A stretch of DNA of 6,895 nt from an uncultured Verrucomicrobiota bacterium (GCA_946631345.1 CAMPAA010000173.1:1-6895); one strand, 5' to 3'; counted from the first letter of the stretch, positions 1 through 5,875 are shown. Made by a program: numbers and translations. The notes: generated by a model not told the origin, from the letters alone.

Positions 1-190
1 TCTCCGTAGAGCAATGGACACCGCGGCGAAGCCGCCTATAAAACAAGCATAGGAACTTTATCGCGCTTCAGGCGTGCGAAGCTGGGCGGAACGGTAGTGG
101 AGCCAATTTTGCGAAGCGTCGGAGTTAGCTGAGAAGGAAGCGCGCAAGAGGCAGAGAGAGCGGCAATCCATCTCGCCTCGACAGAAACTC
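1..190. other. Left edge, no convincing gene
   Basis: No long open frame crosses this stretch. A short perfect hairpin, GCGGC-GAA-GCCGC, lies at 23-35 but has no T-tract and is not called as a terminator. On the + strand the frame from 98 to the TAA at 200-202 is open for 34 codons and reads as a very basic and acidic tail (ELAEKEARKRQRERQ), but it has an in-frame TAG at 95-97, no start and no ribosome binding site. It could be the decayed end of a gene lying to the left. I see nothing else I can support. Confidence 0.3.
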
Positions 191-226
191 AAAAATGGGT
201 AAACTCCAGTCTTGCCCGATTTGACA
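191..226 (+). repeat. Conserved promoter-upstream element, left copy
   Basis: Positions 191-211 are an exact 21-bp inverted match to 6811-6831 (core GGGTAAACTCC). Similarity continues in a looser way for 9 nt and then both copies end in TTGACA, here at 221-226. Both copies point inward, toward the transcript each would drive. The position, with the block sitting about one helical turn upstream of a -35 hexamer, suggests a binding site for an activator or an UP-like element, or a dispersed repeat that carries a -35 box. The function is inferred; the identity between copies is seen directly. Confidence 0.75.
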
Positions 227-250
227 ACTTCAACCCCTAAATAGTATAAT
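221..250 (+). promoter_or_regulatory. Strong sigma70-type promoter P1
   Basis: TTGACA at 221-226 and TATAAT at 245-250 are both perfect consensus hexamers separated by 18 bp. Transcription would start near 257 and run rightward toward the PIN toxin gene about 175 nt away. The -35 hexamer is the end of the conserved 191-226 element. It is a very strong match for a region without a close gene, so it either drives a long structured leader or a small RNA. Confidence 0.7.
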
Positions 251-256
251 TCCGGC

Positions 257-400
257 GTCTTGCGGGAGGGGTGTGTGCCCTAACCGCATGACAGGGTGAT
301 CTTTAACATACTCCCGGTCGCTCGACGGCCCGGGACCGGCGGCACGCAAAAGCGGAGTCCGCCAAGGGCGGACGGCAACATCCGCCAGCGTAGGAAGACT
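257..400 (+). other. Structured leader or small RNA candidate
   Basis: A transcript from P1 would pass through several GC-rich hairpins. TCCCGG (312-317) can pair with CCGGGA (330-335), or CCGGTC (314-319) with GACCGG (334-339). GTCCGCC (357-363) forms a perfect 7-bp stem with GGCGGAC (367-373) around an AAG loop. GGCGGA (367-372) can instead pair with TCCGCC (381-386), so the last two stems exclude each other, as in attenuators. I could not match the stretch to a known riboswitch, 6S, SRP, tmRNA or RNase P RNA. No T-tract marks an end. It may be the untranslated leader of the toxin gene or an independent RNA. Confidence 0.3.
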
Positions 401-409
401 TGATATAAT
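401..409 (+). promoter_or_regulatory. Extended -10 promoter P2 of the PIN toxin gene
   Basis: TGATATAAT matches the extended -10 form TGnTATAAT exactly. No good -35 lies 16-18 bp upstream, which an extended -10 can tolerate. The start would be near 416, giving a leader of about 17 nt that contains the AAGGAGG ribosome binding site at 421-427, five bases before the ATG at 433. Confidence 0.55.
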
Positions 410-432
410 ATAGCCAAAGAAAGGAGGAGGCA

Positions 433-921
433 ATGTCGGGAAAAAAGAAAGTCTATGTCGAGACGACCGTCGTCAGCGATGCCACGGCATTGCCTGCTCG
501 CGACGTCGTGCAGTTGGGTCGTCAGGTCGTGACGCGCGAATGGTGGTCAACCGCCGCGCAGAGGTTCGACCTGTATTCGTCTTTAGTTGTGGCGAAGGAA
601 GTTCGCGCGGGGGATCCTGAAGCGGCGCGGCGAAGGGTAGACGCACTTGCGGGCATCCCCGAACTTGATGTTTCGGAGGCTGAACAGCTTCTTGCGCGGA
701 AATTGATAGACGGCAAGGCTGTGCCGAAAGAGTATCCAGACGACGCCTTGCACATAGCGGTTGCCGCCGTTCATGGGATGGACTATCTTGTTTCCTGGAA
801 TTTCAAGCATATCACCAATGGTCATACCATACCACTGGTTGAAAGGATATGCCGCGAGGCTGGTTATGAGTGCCCGTGCATCTGTACGCCGCAGATGCTT
901 CAGGAAGGAGGTCGCGAATGA
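433..921 (+). CDS. PIN-domain ribonuclease toxin, VapC-like
   Basis: The 162-aa product has the PIN nuclease layout. The N-terminal strand reads VYVETTVVS, with E10 in the place of the first metal-binding acid. E56 lies in the SLVVAKEV helix, D104 in the DDALHIA helix and N123 in LVSWNFKHI. This E/E/D/N set and the SWNFKHI motif are typical of a VapC-like subfamily in which the usual last acid is Asn. The length matches the family. By family knowledge it is an Mg-dependent endoribonuclease toxin acting in the cytoplasm on tRNA, rRNA or mRNA; the target cannot be read from sequence. AAGGAGG at 421-427 supports the ATG at 433. It overlaps the next gene by ATGA. The toxin comes first, whereas most vapBC operons place the antitoxin first. 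Confidence 0.85.
   Translation: MSGKKKVYVETTVVSDATALPARDVVQLGRQVVTREWWSTAAQRFDLYSSLVVAKEVRAGDPEAARRRVDALAGIPELDVSEAEQLLARKLIDGKAVPKEYPDDALHIAVAAVHGMDYLVSWNFKHITNGHTIPLVERICREAGYECPCICTPQMLQEGGRE
905..912 (+). promoter_or_regulatory. Perfect Shine-Dalgarno that fixes the antitoxin start
   Basis: AAGGAGGT lies inside the last codons of the toxin gene, five bases before the ATG at 918. It is a full-length anti-16S match and decides for 918 over the in-frame ATG at 870, which has no comparable site. Stronger initiation on the second gene fits a need for antitoxin excess. Confidence 0.7.
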
Positions 922-1115
922 CAGACGAGAGGCGATATGACGAGGGGCTTGAGGAGATCTGGCGGATCAAGCGAGAGATTGCGGCGGAATATCCGACGCT
1001 TGATGACTATTTCAAAGGTATGATGGCATATCAAGAAGAGCAAAAGCGGCAGGGAGTGCGATTTGTCCGGTTCCCGCCGAAAAGGCCGGAACAGGCGATG
1101 GAGCATTGCCAGTGA
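918..1115 (+). CDS. Small partner of the PIN toxin, probable antitoxin
   Basis: The 65-aa product is charged and mostly helical (DEGLEEIWRIKREIAAEY, then DDYFKGMMAYQEEQKRQ), followed by a Pro/Arg-rich tail. The ATG overlaps the toxin stop as ATGA, so the two are translationally coupled. Small proteins of this pattern, with an IREEIAAE-like helix, sit beside this subfamily of PIN proteins as I know it, and are taken to be the antitoxin. I see no clear ribbon-helix-helix, AbrB or helix-turn-helix DNA-binding domain, so self-repression of the operon is not supported by sequence. The role as antitoxin rests mainly on context. Confidence 0.7.
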   Translation: MTDERRYDEGLEEIWRIKREIAAEYPTLDDYFKGMMAYQEEQKRQGVRFVRFPPKRPEQAMEHCQ

Positions 1116-1224
1116 AATGATTTCAGCCATCGGCGGGCATGCGCCGGCGGCTATATCGCAATGAGCGACGAATGATCTTTCATACCGGCGGGCCGACTTG
1201 CCAAAGCCCGCCCCGGTCGCCACC

Positions 1225-1254
1225 ATGGTAGGGCGCGCGCAACCCGCGCAACCG
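1225..1254 (+). repeat. Dispersed GC-rich repeat, copy A
   Basis: Begins ATGGTAGGGCGCGC and shares 13 identical bases (1226-1238) with copy B at 1261-1273, in direct orientation. Its second half (CAACCCGCGC) departs from the other copies, so this copy is partial or diverged. GCGCG and CGCGC segments can still pair. Confidence 0.6.
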
Positions 1255-1260
1255 CTGCAC

Positions 1261-1290
1261 TGGTAGGGCGCGCTCGCCGAGCGCGCCGCC
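1261..1290 (+). repeat. Dispersed GC-rich repeat, copy B
   Basis: TGGTAGGGCG leads into a 21-base near-palindrome at 1266-1286 in which GGCGCGCTCG is the exact reverse complement of CGAGCGCGCC around one central base, then ends GCC. The outer arms match copies C and D on the opposite strand near 5876-5956: a TGGTAGGGCG start, a hairpin centre, and a GCCGCC end. Confidence 0.7.
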
Positions 1291-1420
1291 TCCACGGGAG
1301 AGCGACAGAGAAACCGCCGCGCACGCGAAAGCGCGCCTCCGGCGGGACGTACGCAACAGCGTATGACGCTTCATGCAAAAATCGCCAAAATTTTCAGTTG
1401 AAAAGCGGAGTACGAAGGTT

Positions 1421-1447
1421 GCGCTACGTGGGAAATCCACGTGGCGT
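1421..1447 (+). terminator. 11-bp hairpin, possible weak terminator
   Basis: GCGCTACGTGG (1421-1431) pairs with CCACGTGGCGT (1437-1447) with two G-T wobbles and a five-base loop. The bases after it are T-rich (GTCTTCTTGTC) but do not form a continuous T-tract, so termination of the toxin operon here is only possible. The stem contains CACGTG at 1438-1443, so it could instead be a protein-binding palindrome. Confidence 0.35.
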
Positions 1448-1528
1448 GTCTTCTTGTCATGTTTTTCAACGGGCGTTTGGCGATGCCTTGCATGAGACGT
1501 GAGATGTAAGGCACGCCACTCTTCTTTT

Positions 1529-1568
1529 CCGCGCCGAGGGTGACGGGCCTTTGTAAGGGAAGGCGCGG
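1529..1568 (+). promoter_or_regulatory. Hairpin just upstream of the three-gene run
   Basis: CCGCGCC (1529-1535) is exactly complementary to GGCGCGG (1562-1568), extended by TT/AA across a one-base bulge, with a 26-nt loop. It ends four bases before the GAGGAG ribosome binding site (1572-1577) of the next gene. If transcribed, it could affect translation start or mRNA stability; no ligand or trigger can be read. Confidence 0.35.
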
Positions 1569-1587
1569 GAAGAGGAGAGACAAAAAA

Positions 1588-2076
1588 ATGAAAACGTGGA
1601 ACGATCGAGTAAATCTCATTAATTCGTCAAGCAGTTTGGAAGTCCAATTTACATTCGCGGCAATCCTGTTTCGCGCTACATTCATTCGCGCTCTAATGAT
1701 TCTTGGACCGGGCAAGAGCGGAGAGAAGGGTCGAAAGATCAAAGAAGGGCTGGGCGAGTTTACAAAGCTATGGAGGCGGATGCTTTCACGACGACTTGGC
1801 AAGCAGTATCTCGATTTGAAATCGATTGTGGAAGGGGCTGATCATTCGCTGAACTGGGGCGAGATCCGTTTCGCAGCGTTCGTGACGCTATACCAGATTA
1901 CTAGCGGATTTGATCATTTTTATGTGAAAGACCCCAAAGATACAAAGGCGTTCGTTGGTAACCTAGTGGAAGCGTCCCGTAGGATTAAGGCATATGTCGA
2001 ATCGTTTGGCATAGGTTTTGACGATAGAATTCGTCCAACGCAAATTAATGGCGTCCTACGTGCAGCGTCAGTGTAA
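1588..2076 (+). CDS. Unrecognised 162-aa helical protein, first gene of the run
   Basis: I do not recognise this family. The product is soluble-looking and mostly helical. Residues 17-40 (LEVQFTFAAILFRATFIRALMILG) are hydrophobic but contain two Arg, so a membrane segment is doubtful. Residues 43-72 are strongly basic. A second helical part covers about 85-140, with aromatic residues (SLNWGEIRFAAFVTLYQ, GFDHFY). No catalytic motif is evident. The ATG at 1588 is chosen over the GTG at 1540 because GAGGAG at 1572-1577 precedes it, while the GTG lies in the loop of a hairpin and would add a 16-residue poly-basic stretch. The stop is 14 nt from the next start, so it is probably co-transcribed with the P-loop gene and may be its partner. 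Base composition is about 45% G+C, lower than the flanks. Confidence 0.7.
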   Translation: MKTWNDRVNLINSSSSLEVQFTFAAILFRATFIRALMILGPGKSGEKGRKIKEGLGEFTKLWRRMLSRRLGKQYLDLKSIVEGADHSLNWGEIRFAAFVTLYQITSGFDHFYVKDPKDTKAFVGNLVEASRRIKAYVESFGIGFDDRIRPTQINGVLRAASV

Positions 2077-2090
2077 TGAGGAGGCAGATG

Positions 2091-2600
2091 ATGAAGACTG
2101 ACGATATGATATTGAAGGACAAAAGTCGGCCGCTAAAGGTTGTCTTGGTTCTGTTCGGTGAAGGTCAAGTTGGCAAGTCGGAGACACTTACAGCTGTAGG
2201 CAATGAACTGAGATCCCAGTCGCGGTTCTTCTATGAGCAGAAGGGACAGTCCGAATCACATGATCGGATGATGCTACTGAAGTATGGCCGTTATGTAATT
2301 GGCATATGCACGGCTGGTGACAAAGAATCCATAATAGATCGCAACTTTAAGTTTGTCAGCCGAGGATGCAGTGTTGCTATTCTTGCGGCGCGTGTTGACG
2401 GTAGTACCGATATGTTGAGTTACATTAAGAACAAGGTGAAGAAAATGAGGTCAACGATAATGGTCGGCGTCAGAGAAAAGTATGACGCAAAAACGCGCTC
2501 TTCGAGATTGCTTGCGCGAGCTGCATGCATAGACAGGTTCGTGAAAGCATTGAATTGTTCTGGTGGGAGAAAGATGGTTGGGGCTTTTGAAGCTCGTTAA
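2091..2600 (+). CDS. Small P-loop NTPase-like protein of unknown role
   Basis: The 169-aa product starts with a strand KVVLVLFG (16-23) running into a Walker A motif GEGQVGKS (23-30), so it should bind ATP or GTP. Two more core strands follow: YVIGICTAGD (68-77), where D77 is a candidate Walker B or switch acid, and CSVAILAAR (93-101). STIMVGVREK (121-130) would be the fourth. There is no NKxD guanine-specificity motif. The arrangement, with a G-x-x-T-x-G-D turn and a 'CxVAILAARVDG' strand, recalls uncharacterised small P-loop proteins of accessory regions; this is from memory. GAGGAGG at 2078-2084 is six bases from the ATG at 2091 and three from that at 2088; 2091 is preferred. The ATG at 2076 overlaps the previous stop but has no site of its own. 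About 42-46% G+C. The next gene follows by 18 nt. Confidence 0.75.
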   Translation: MKTDDMILKDKSRPLKVVLVLFGEGQVGKSETLTAVGNELRSQSRFFYEQKGQSESHDRMMLLKYGRYVIGICTAGDKESIIDRNFKFVSRGCSVAILAARVDGSTDMLSYIKNKVKKMRSTIMVGVREKYDAKTRSSRLLARAACIDRFVKALNCSGGRKMVGAFEAR

Positions 2601-2604
2601 GAGA

Positions 2605-2610
2605 AAGGAG
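2605..2610 (+). promoter_or_regulatory. Ribosome binding site of the large secreted protein
   Basis: AAGGAG ends eight bases before the ATG at 2619, within the 18-nt gap after the P-loop gene. No promoter fits in the gap, which supports read-through transcription from the two genes upstream. Confidence 0.6.
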
Positions 2611-2618
2611 CATTGTAA

Positions 2619-5600
2619 ATGAATGTAAAGACGATCTTGTGGTCAATAGCTTTGATTGCTGCAGGCGTTTCCCATGCCGCGACGACATACAACCTAGCGA
2701 ATGGGAACGTGACAATCCCAGCTAATACGACGGCAACTATTACGCAGTCAAACAATAAGACGTCGACGACCAATTCGATTACGATTAATGCTGGGGCTAC
2801 CGTAACTTTGCAAGGAATCAATATACAATGTGATATGAAGTCTCCAATTGCCTGTATGGGTGACGCAACAATTATAATTGCAGATGGGTCCTCAAACACA
2901 GTGAATCAAACAGCGGGTAATTCAAGGCACTATGCGGCTATATTCGCGGGGCCGCCTGGTGGCACACTTGTCATTAAGGGAGGATCTGCTGGGACCGGAA
3001 AATTGGTTGCGCTTTCATGTTATGGCGCGGCAATAGGCGCTCAAGGTACATATGTTAATCCAAGTGCTGAATGCGGCAATATAGTTATCGAAGGGGGAAT
3101 AATATATGCAAGGGCTACTGCGTCTGGAAGCAACGGTTCTGGTTCAGGGATTGGGGCTTCATGGGTGTACAAGTGTGGCGATATTACAATTACCGGAGGG
3201 GATGTTTATGCCTCCAGCGAGCGTATGTGCGGTATTGGTGGAGAAGGCGGAAACATAACCATTACGGGCGGCAAGGTTACAGCAGTCGGCAGTACTTCGG
3301 GTACGGAAGGGTCTGCGGGAATAGGTTCGTCATATTGGGGTGGATCTGTTGGTGACATCAGTATAAGTGGCGGAATCGTCCGTGCGACAGCTGGGGGTAC
3401 AGCAGCGGCAATCGGAACGGGGAAAGCATATGCATCGGATATCAACAGGCCATGCGGGAACATTAACATCACAGGGGGAGATGTGGTGGCGACAGCCGTA
3501 AGCAATGGTGTTGCTGCAATTGGTGCAGGATACCGAGGTAAGGTGAATGGCAACATCACAATAGGAAACGGCATAACGAAGGTTGTGGCAAATGTTGTTG
3601 GCACATCTACATCGCATATCACCTTGGGCTCAGGTTCTTCAGGAACGATAACGCTGGATTCAAAGTTAAAGCAGGCCAAGAGCAACAACAATTTGACATT
3701 GACACTTACTCCTACATACAAAATAGTGTGGAAAAACGAGAATGGCACAACTCTTGAGACAGATGCGCGCGTTGATAGGGGTGTTGTGCCGACGTATAAT
3801 GGGTCCACGCCCACTAAAGCATCGACGGCTCAGTATTCATACACATTCAAGGGGTGGTCGCCGACGGTTGCAGCCGCAACGATGGACAAGACATATACAG
3901 CAGTTTACAATGCGACAGTTCGGAAGTACACCGTGACGTGGAAAGACGAAAATGGTTCTACGCTTAAGGCAGAATCGGTTGCGTATGGTGCAACACCAAG
4001 CTATGGCTCGGCCCCAACAAAGCCTTCTACTGCACAGTACAGTTATTCGTTTGCGGGATGGAGTCCAAGTGTTGTGGCCGTGACAGGTGCCGCGACATAC
4101 ACGGCTACTTATACTGCAAATCTGCGGAGCTATCCCGTAATCTGGAAAAACGATGACGGGGTAACTCTCAGAGAAGATATGGTCGCCTATGGCACCTTGC
4201 CGGAATACGGTGAAACTCCGACTAGTGCAGCGACAGGGCCTTATATGTATGCATTCACAGGATGGACGCCTGAAATTGTGGCGGTTAATGCTACTGCGAC
4301 ATATACGGCAACATATTTGAAATTGAATCCAGAGTCTCCGGTTATTTCACCGGCAAGCGGTACGACGTTTGATTCCTCGTTGACTGTCTCGATGTTGTGC
4401 CCTACGGAAGGGGCGACGATCTACTACACGACGAACGGGGTTGATCCGACGGTTGAGAGCGCGGTGTACAAGCGGTTCAGGATATACGGGAAGGCTACGG
4501 TCAAGGCGATTGCGGAGAAGGACGGGATGTTGAGCGATGTGGTGACTGCCGAATACGCGCTCGGACGTTGTGTCGATCCCAGATTCTCGCTTGCGGATGG
4601 TGCGGAGTTTGCTCATTCGAACCAGGTGGTGTCGATTCGGTGGAACAATGACGGCGTGCTACGCTACACGCTGGACGGAAGCGAACCGACGGCGGAGAGC
4701 CCGGTTTACGATGGGCCGTTTACCTTCAACGATTCGGTTGTCATAAAGGCGAAGGTGTTCAGCGACGATTTCTTTGATTCCGCTGTTGTGACGGCGAGCC
4801 TTACGCGCGTGTGGGAAAATGTCGCGACGCCGGTAATCGATGCGGTTGAGTCGTTCACGGGATCAAAGACGAAAGTCGTCATCTCGTGTGCGACGGCTGA
4901 TGCGATTGTGCGCTATACGCTGAACGGCAACGAGCCAAACTCGCATTCGACGAAGTATACGGGTCCGTTCTACGTGACGGACAGCTGCACGGTAAAGGCT
5001 TATGCGGTGAAGATAGACTATCTCAATTCGGCCATGGCGACGCATGCGATCGAGAAGGTGTGGGGAATTGGCGATTCACTGGGCAAGCCGGATCACGGAT
5101 TTGCCACGGAAGGGGACGGCGGTGCTGGCTGGACGCGGGTAGTCGACGCGACGGCGCCGAACGGCGAGGCGATGAAGTCTGGCGCGATTTCGAATAACCA
5201 GACGTCAACGCTTTCCACGACGGTCGTGGGGCCGGGCACGCTTTCGTTCTCATGGCGGACATCGTGCGAAGAGGATGCGCTTCACGAATGGGACCACGCG
5301 GAGTTTGCAGTTGACGGGAATGTCCGCTTGTATCGCGACGGCGTCAATTCGTGGCAACAGGAATCTGTGCGGATCGATGGCGACGGCGAGCATACTGTCA
5401 CTTGGGTCTACAAGAAGGATGACGTTGAGAGCGAAGGCGATGACGCTGCGTATGTCGCAGGTTATGGCTGGGTGTCGGACCTCACCGAGACGCAGACGAC
5501 GGATGTGCACGTGCCGTATGCGTGGCTGCTCGGACACGATCCCGAGATTGTCGACGAGTATGACGCATACGAGGCGGCGGCGAAGGTGACGGGCGCGAAC

Positions 5601-5873
5601 GGGCACAAGGTCTGGGAGAGCTATGTCATTGGAGCCGATCCGAACGACAAGGACGATTCGCTGAAGATCACGGCGTTCAACATGAAGGACGATGGAACGC
5701 CGGATTTGGATGCAATCGAGATTTCGCCCGTGCAGTCGAAGTGGAACGTTCAGGGCGCGACGCTGAGAAAGGTGGGCAAGGCGACGCTGGATGGAGCGGG
5801 CGAATGGCAACCGGTGACTGAGGAGAACAAGGCGGGGATGAGGTTTTTCAAGGTCGAGGTTGTGTTGCCGTAG
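2619..5873 (+). CDS. Secreted modular adhesin-like protein, 1084 aa
   Basis: Residues 1-20 form a Sec signal peptide (K4, hydrophobic core TILWSIALIAAGV, cleavage after SHA). Residues about 24-345 are Gly/Thr/Ile-rich beta-helix coils, with a repeated unit CG(N/D)ITITGGxV...AGIG between 152 and 325. Three tandem InlB-type (Listeria-Bacteroides) repeats follow at about 367-430, 437-498 and 505-567, each with WK-E/D-NG-TL, a Y-SY-F-GW centre and a TYTATY end. Three chitobiase/hexosaminidase C-terminal-type domains lie at about 571-647, 653-728 and 736-810 (YYTTNGVDPT, RYTLDGSEPT, RYTLNGNEPN). Residues 815-955 look like a beta-sandwich (GPGTLSFSWRTS, GEHTVTWVYKKDD). The tail 963-1084 carries WESYVIGADPNDKDD and ends RFFKVEVVLP. 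No enzyme domain, LPXTG, PEP-CTERM or type IX sorting signal is visible. By family it is probably a surface or secreted binding protein for glycans or matrix; the ligand is unknown. The 3' half is more GC-rich than the 5' half. Confidence 0.85.
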   Translation: MNVKTILWSIALIAAGVSHAATTYNLANGNVTIPANTTATITQSNNKTSTTNSITINAGATVTLQGINIQCDMKSPIACMGDATIIIADGSSNTVNQTAGNSRHYAAIFAGPPGGTLVIKGGSAGTGKLVALSCYGAAIGAQGTYVNPSAECGNIVIEGGIIYARATASGSNGSGSGIGASWVYKCGDITITGGDVYASSERMCGIGGEGGNITITGGKVTAVGSTSGTEGSAGIGSSYWGGSVGDISISGGIVRATAGGTAAAIGTGKAYASDINRPCGNINITGGDVVATAVSNGVAAIGAGYRGKVNGNITIGNGITKVVANVVGTSTSHITLGSGSSGTITLDSKLKQAKSNNNLTLTLTPTYKIVWKNENGTTLETDARVDRGVVPTYNGSTPTKASTAQYSYTFKGWSPTVAAATMDKTYTAVYNATVRKYTVTWKDENGSTLKAESVAYGATPSYGSAPTKPSTAQYSYSFAGWSPSVVAVTGAATYTATYTANLRSYPVIWKNDDGVTLREDMVAYGTLPEYGETPTSAATGPYMYAFTGWTPEIVAVNATATYTATYLKLNPESPVISPASGTTFDSSLTVSMLCPTEGATIYYTTNGVDPTVESAVYKRFRIYGKATVKAIAEKDGMLSDVVTAEYALGRCVDPRFSLADGAEFAHSNQVVSIRWNNDGVLRYTLDGSEPTAESPVYDGPFTFNDSVVIKAKVFSDDFFDSAVVTASLTRVWENVATPVIDAVESFTGSKTKVVISCATADAIVRYTLNGNEPNSHSTKYTGPFYVTDSCTVKAYAVKIDYLNSAMATHAIEKVWGIGDSLGKPDHGFATEGDGGAGWTRVVDATAPNGEAMKSGAISNNQTSTLSTTVVGPGTLSFSWRTSCEEDALHEWDHAEFAVDGNVRLYRDGVNSWQQESVRIDGDGEHTVTWVYKKDDVESEGDDAAYVAGYGWVSDLTETQTTDVHVPYAWLLGHDPEIVDEYDAYEAAAKVTGANGHKVWESYVIGADPNDKDDSLKITAFNMKDDGTPDLDAIEISPVQSKWNVQGATLRKVGKATLDGAGEWQPVTEENKAGMRFFKVEVVLP
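3072..3593 (+). repeat. Beta-helix coil repeats
   Basis: Six successive coils of about 25-36 residues start at CGNIVIEGG, CGDITITGG, GNITITGG, VGDISISGG, CGNINITGG and GNITIGNG (residues 152-325), and most end in an (A/G)IG turn. The DNA has diverged, so the repeat is a protein-level repeat. A Cys precedes the GN/GD turn in coils 1, 2 and 5 (C152, C186, C279). Confidence 0.7.
3717..4319 (+). repeat. Three tandem InlB-type repeats
   Basis: Units at about 3717-3908, 3927-4112 and 4131-4319, each about 63 residues, with the pattern (V/I)(V/T)WK(N/D)(E/D)(N/D)G then AYG, then Y(S/A)FxGWxP, then TYTA(T/V)Y. In listerial and Bacteroidetes surface proteins such repeats act as stalks or adhesion modules. 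Confidence 0.8.
4329..5048 (+). repeat. Three chitobiase/hexosaminidase C-terminal-type domains
   Basis: Units at about 4329-4559, 4575-4802 and 4824-5048 share (Y/R)YT(T/L)(N/D)G(S/V/N)(E/D)P(T/N), then Y-GPF or an equivalent, then V(V/T)(I/V)KA. Such modules are common as non-catalytic spacers in secreted proteins of the PVC group and Bacteroidetes. Confidence 0.75.
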
Positions 5874-5875
5874 CC

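Larger units (their letters stand above)
1116..1587. other. Non-coding gap with GC-rich hairpins
   Basis: No gene is supported in these 470 bases. The first part, to about 1360, is extremely GC-rich (about 75% in the line 1201-1260). CGGCG (1131-1135) pairs with CGCCG (1142-1146). GGCGGGC (1187-1193) pairs with GCCCGCC (1206-1212), extended by ACC/GGT across a two-base bulge. Then come two copies of the dispersed hairpin repeat at 1225-1290. A palindrome, TTTTCA-GT-TGAAAA, lies at 1391-1404. No clear sigma70 promoter for the downstream genes was found, so their start site remains open. Confidence 0.5.

Noticed and set aside
23..35. GCGGC-GAA-GCCGC hairpin as a terminator
   Set aside because: Five-bp stem with no T-tract on either strand.
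40..50. GPGKSGEKG in residues 40-48 of the 162-aa protein as a P-loop (protein coordinates)
   Set aside because: The spacing does not fit GxxxxGK(S/T) and there is no preceding hydrophobic strand.
870..917. Longer antitoxin starting at the ATG at 870
   Set aside because: It would overlap the toxin gene by 52 bases without a ribosome binding site, while the ATG at 918 has a perfect one and ATGA coupling.
900..1440. Minus-strand frames over the GC-rich gap, one with a signal-peptide-like beginning at 1374
   Set aside because: Arg/Ala-rich translations of hairpin repeats, no ribosome binding site, and they run into the antitoxin gene or repeat copies.
1540..1587. GTG start at 1540 for the 162-aa protein
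   Set aside because: It lies in the loop of a hairpin, has no good Shine-Dalgarno and adds only a poly-basic stretch; the ATG at 1588 has GAGGAG ten bases upstream.
1371..1802. 143-aa minus-strand frame
   Set aside because: It runs antisense through the start of the 162-aa gene, has no ribosome binding site, and its part over the gap may simply reflect an intergenic repeat.
2076..2090. ATG at 2076 overlapping the previous stop as the P-loop gene start
   Set aside because: The strong GAGGAGG lies after it and fits 2091 (or 2088) instead.
3206..3814. 202-aa minus-strand frame inside the adhesin
   Set aside because: Shadow of the repetitive beta-helix coding; the Pro/Val-rich translation mirrors ACC/GGC repeats.
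5250..5810. 186-aa minus-strand frame inside the adhesin 3' end
   Set aside because: Antisense shadow in GC-rich DNA; the + frame has recognisable domains throughout.
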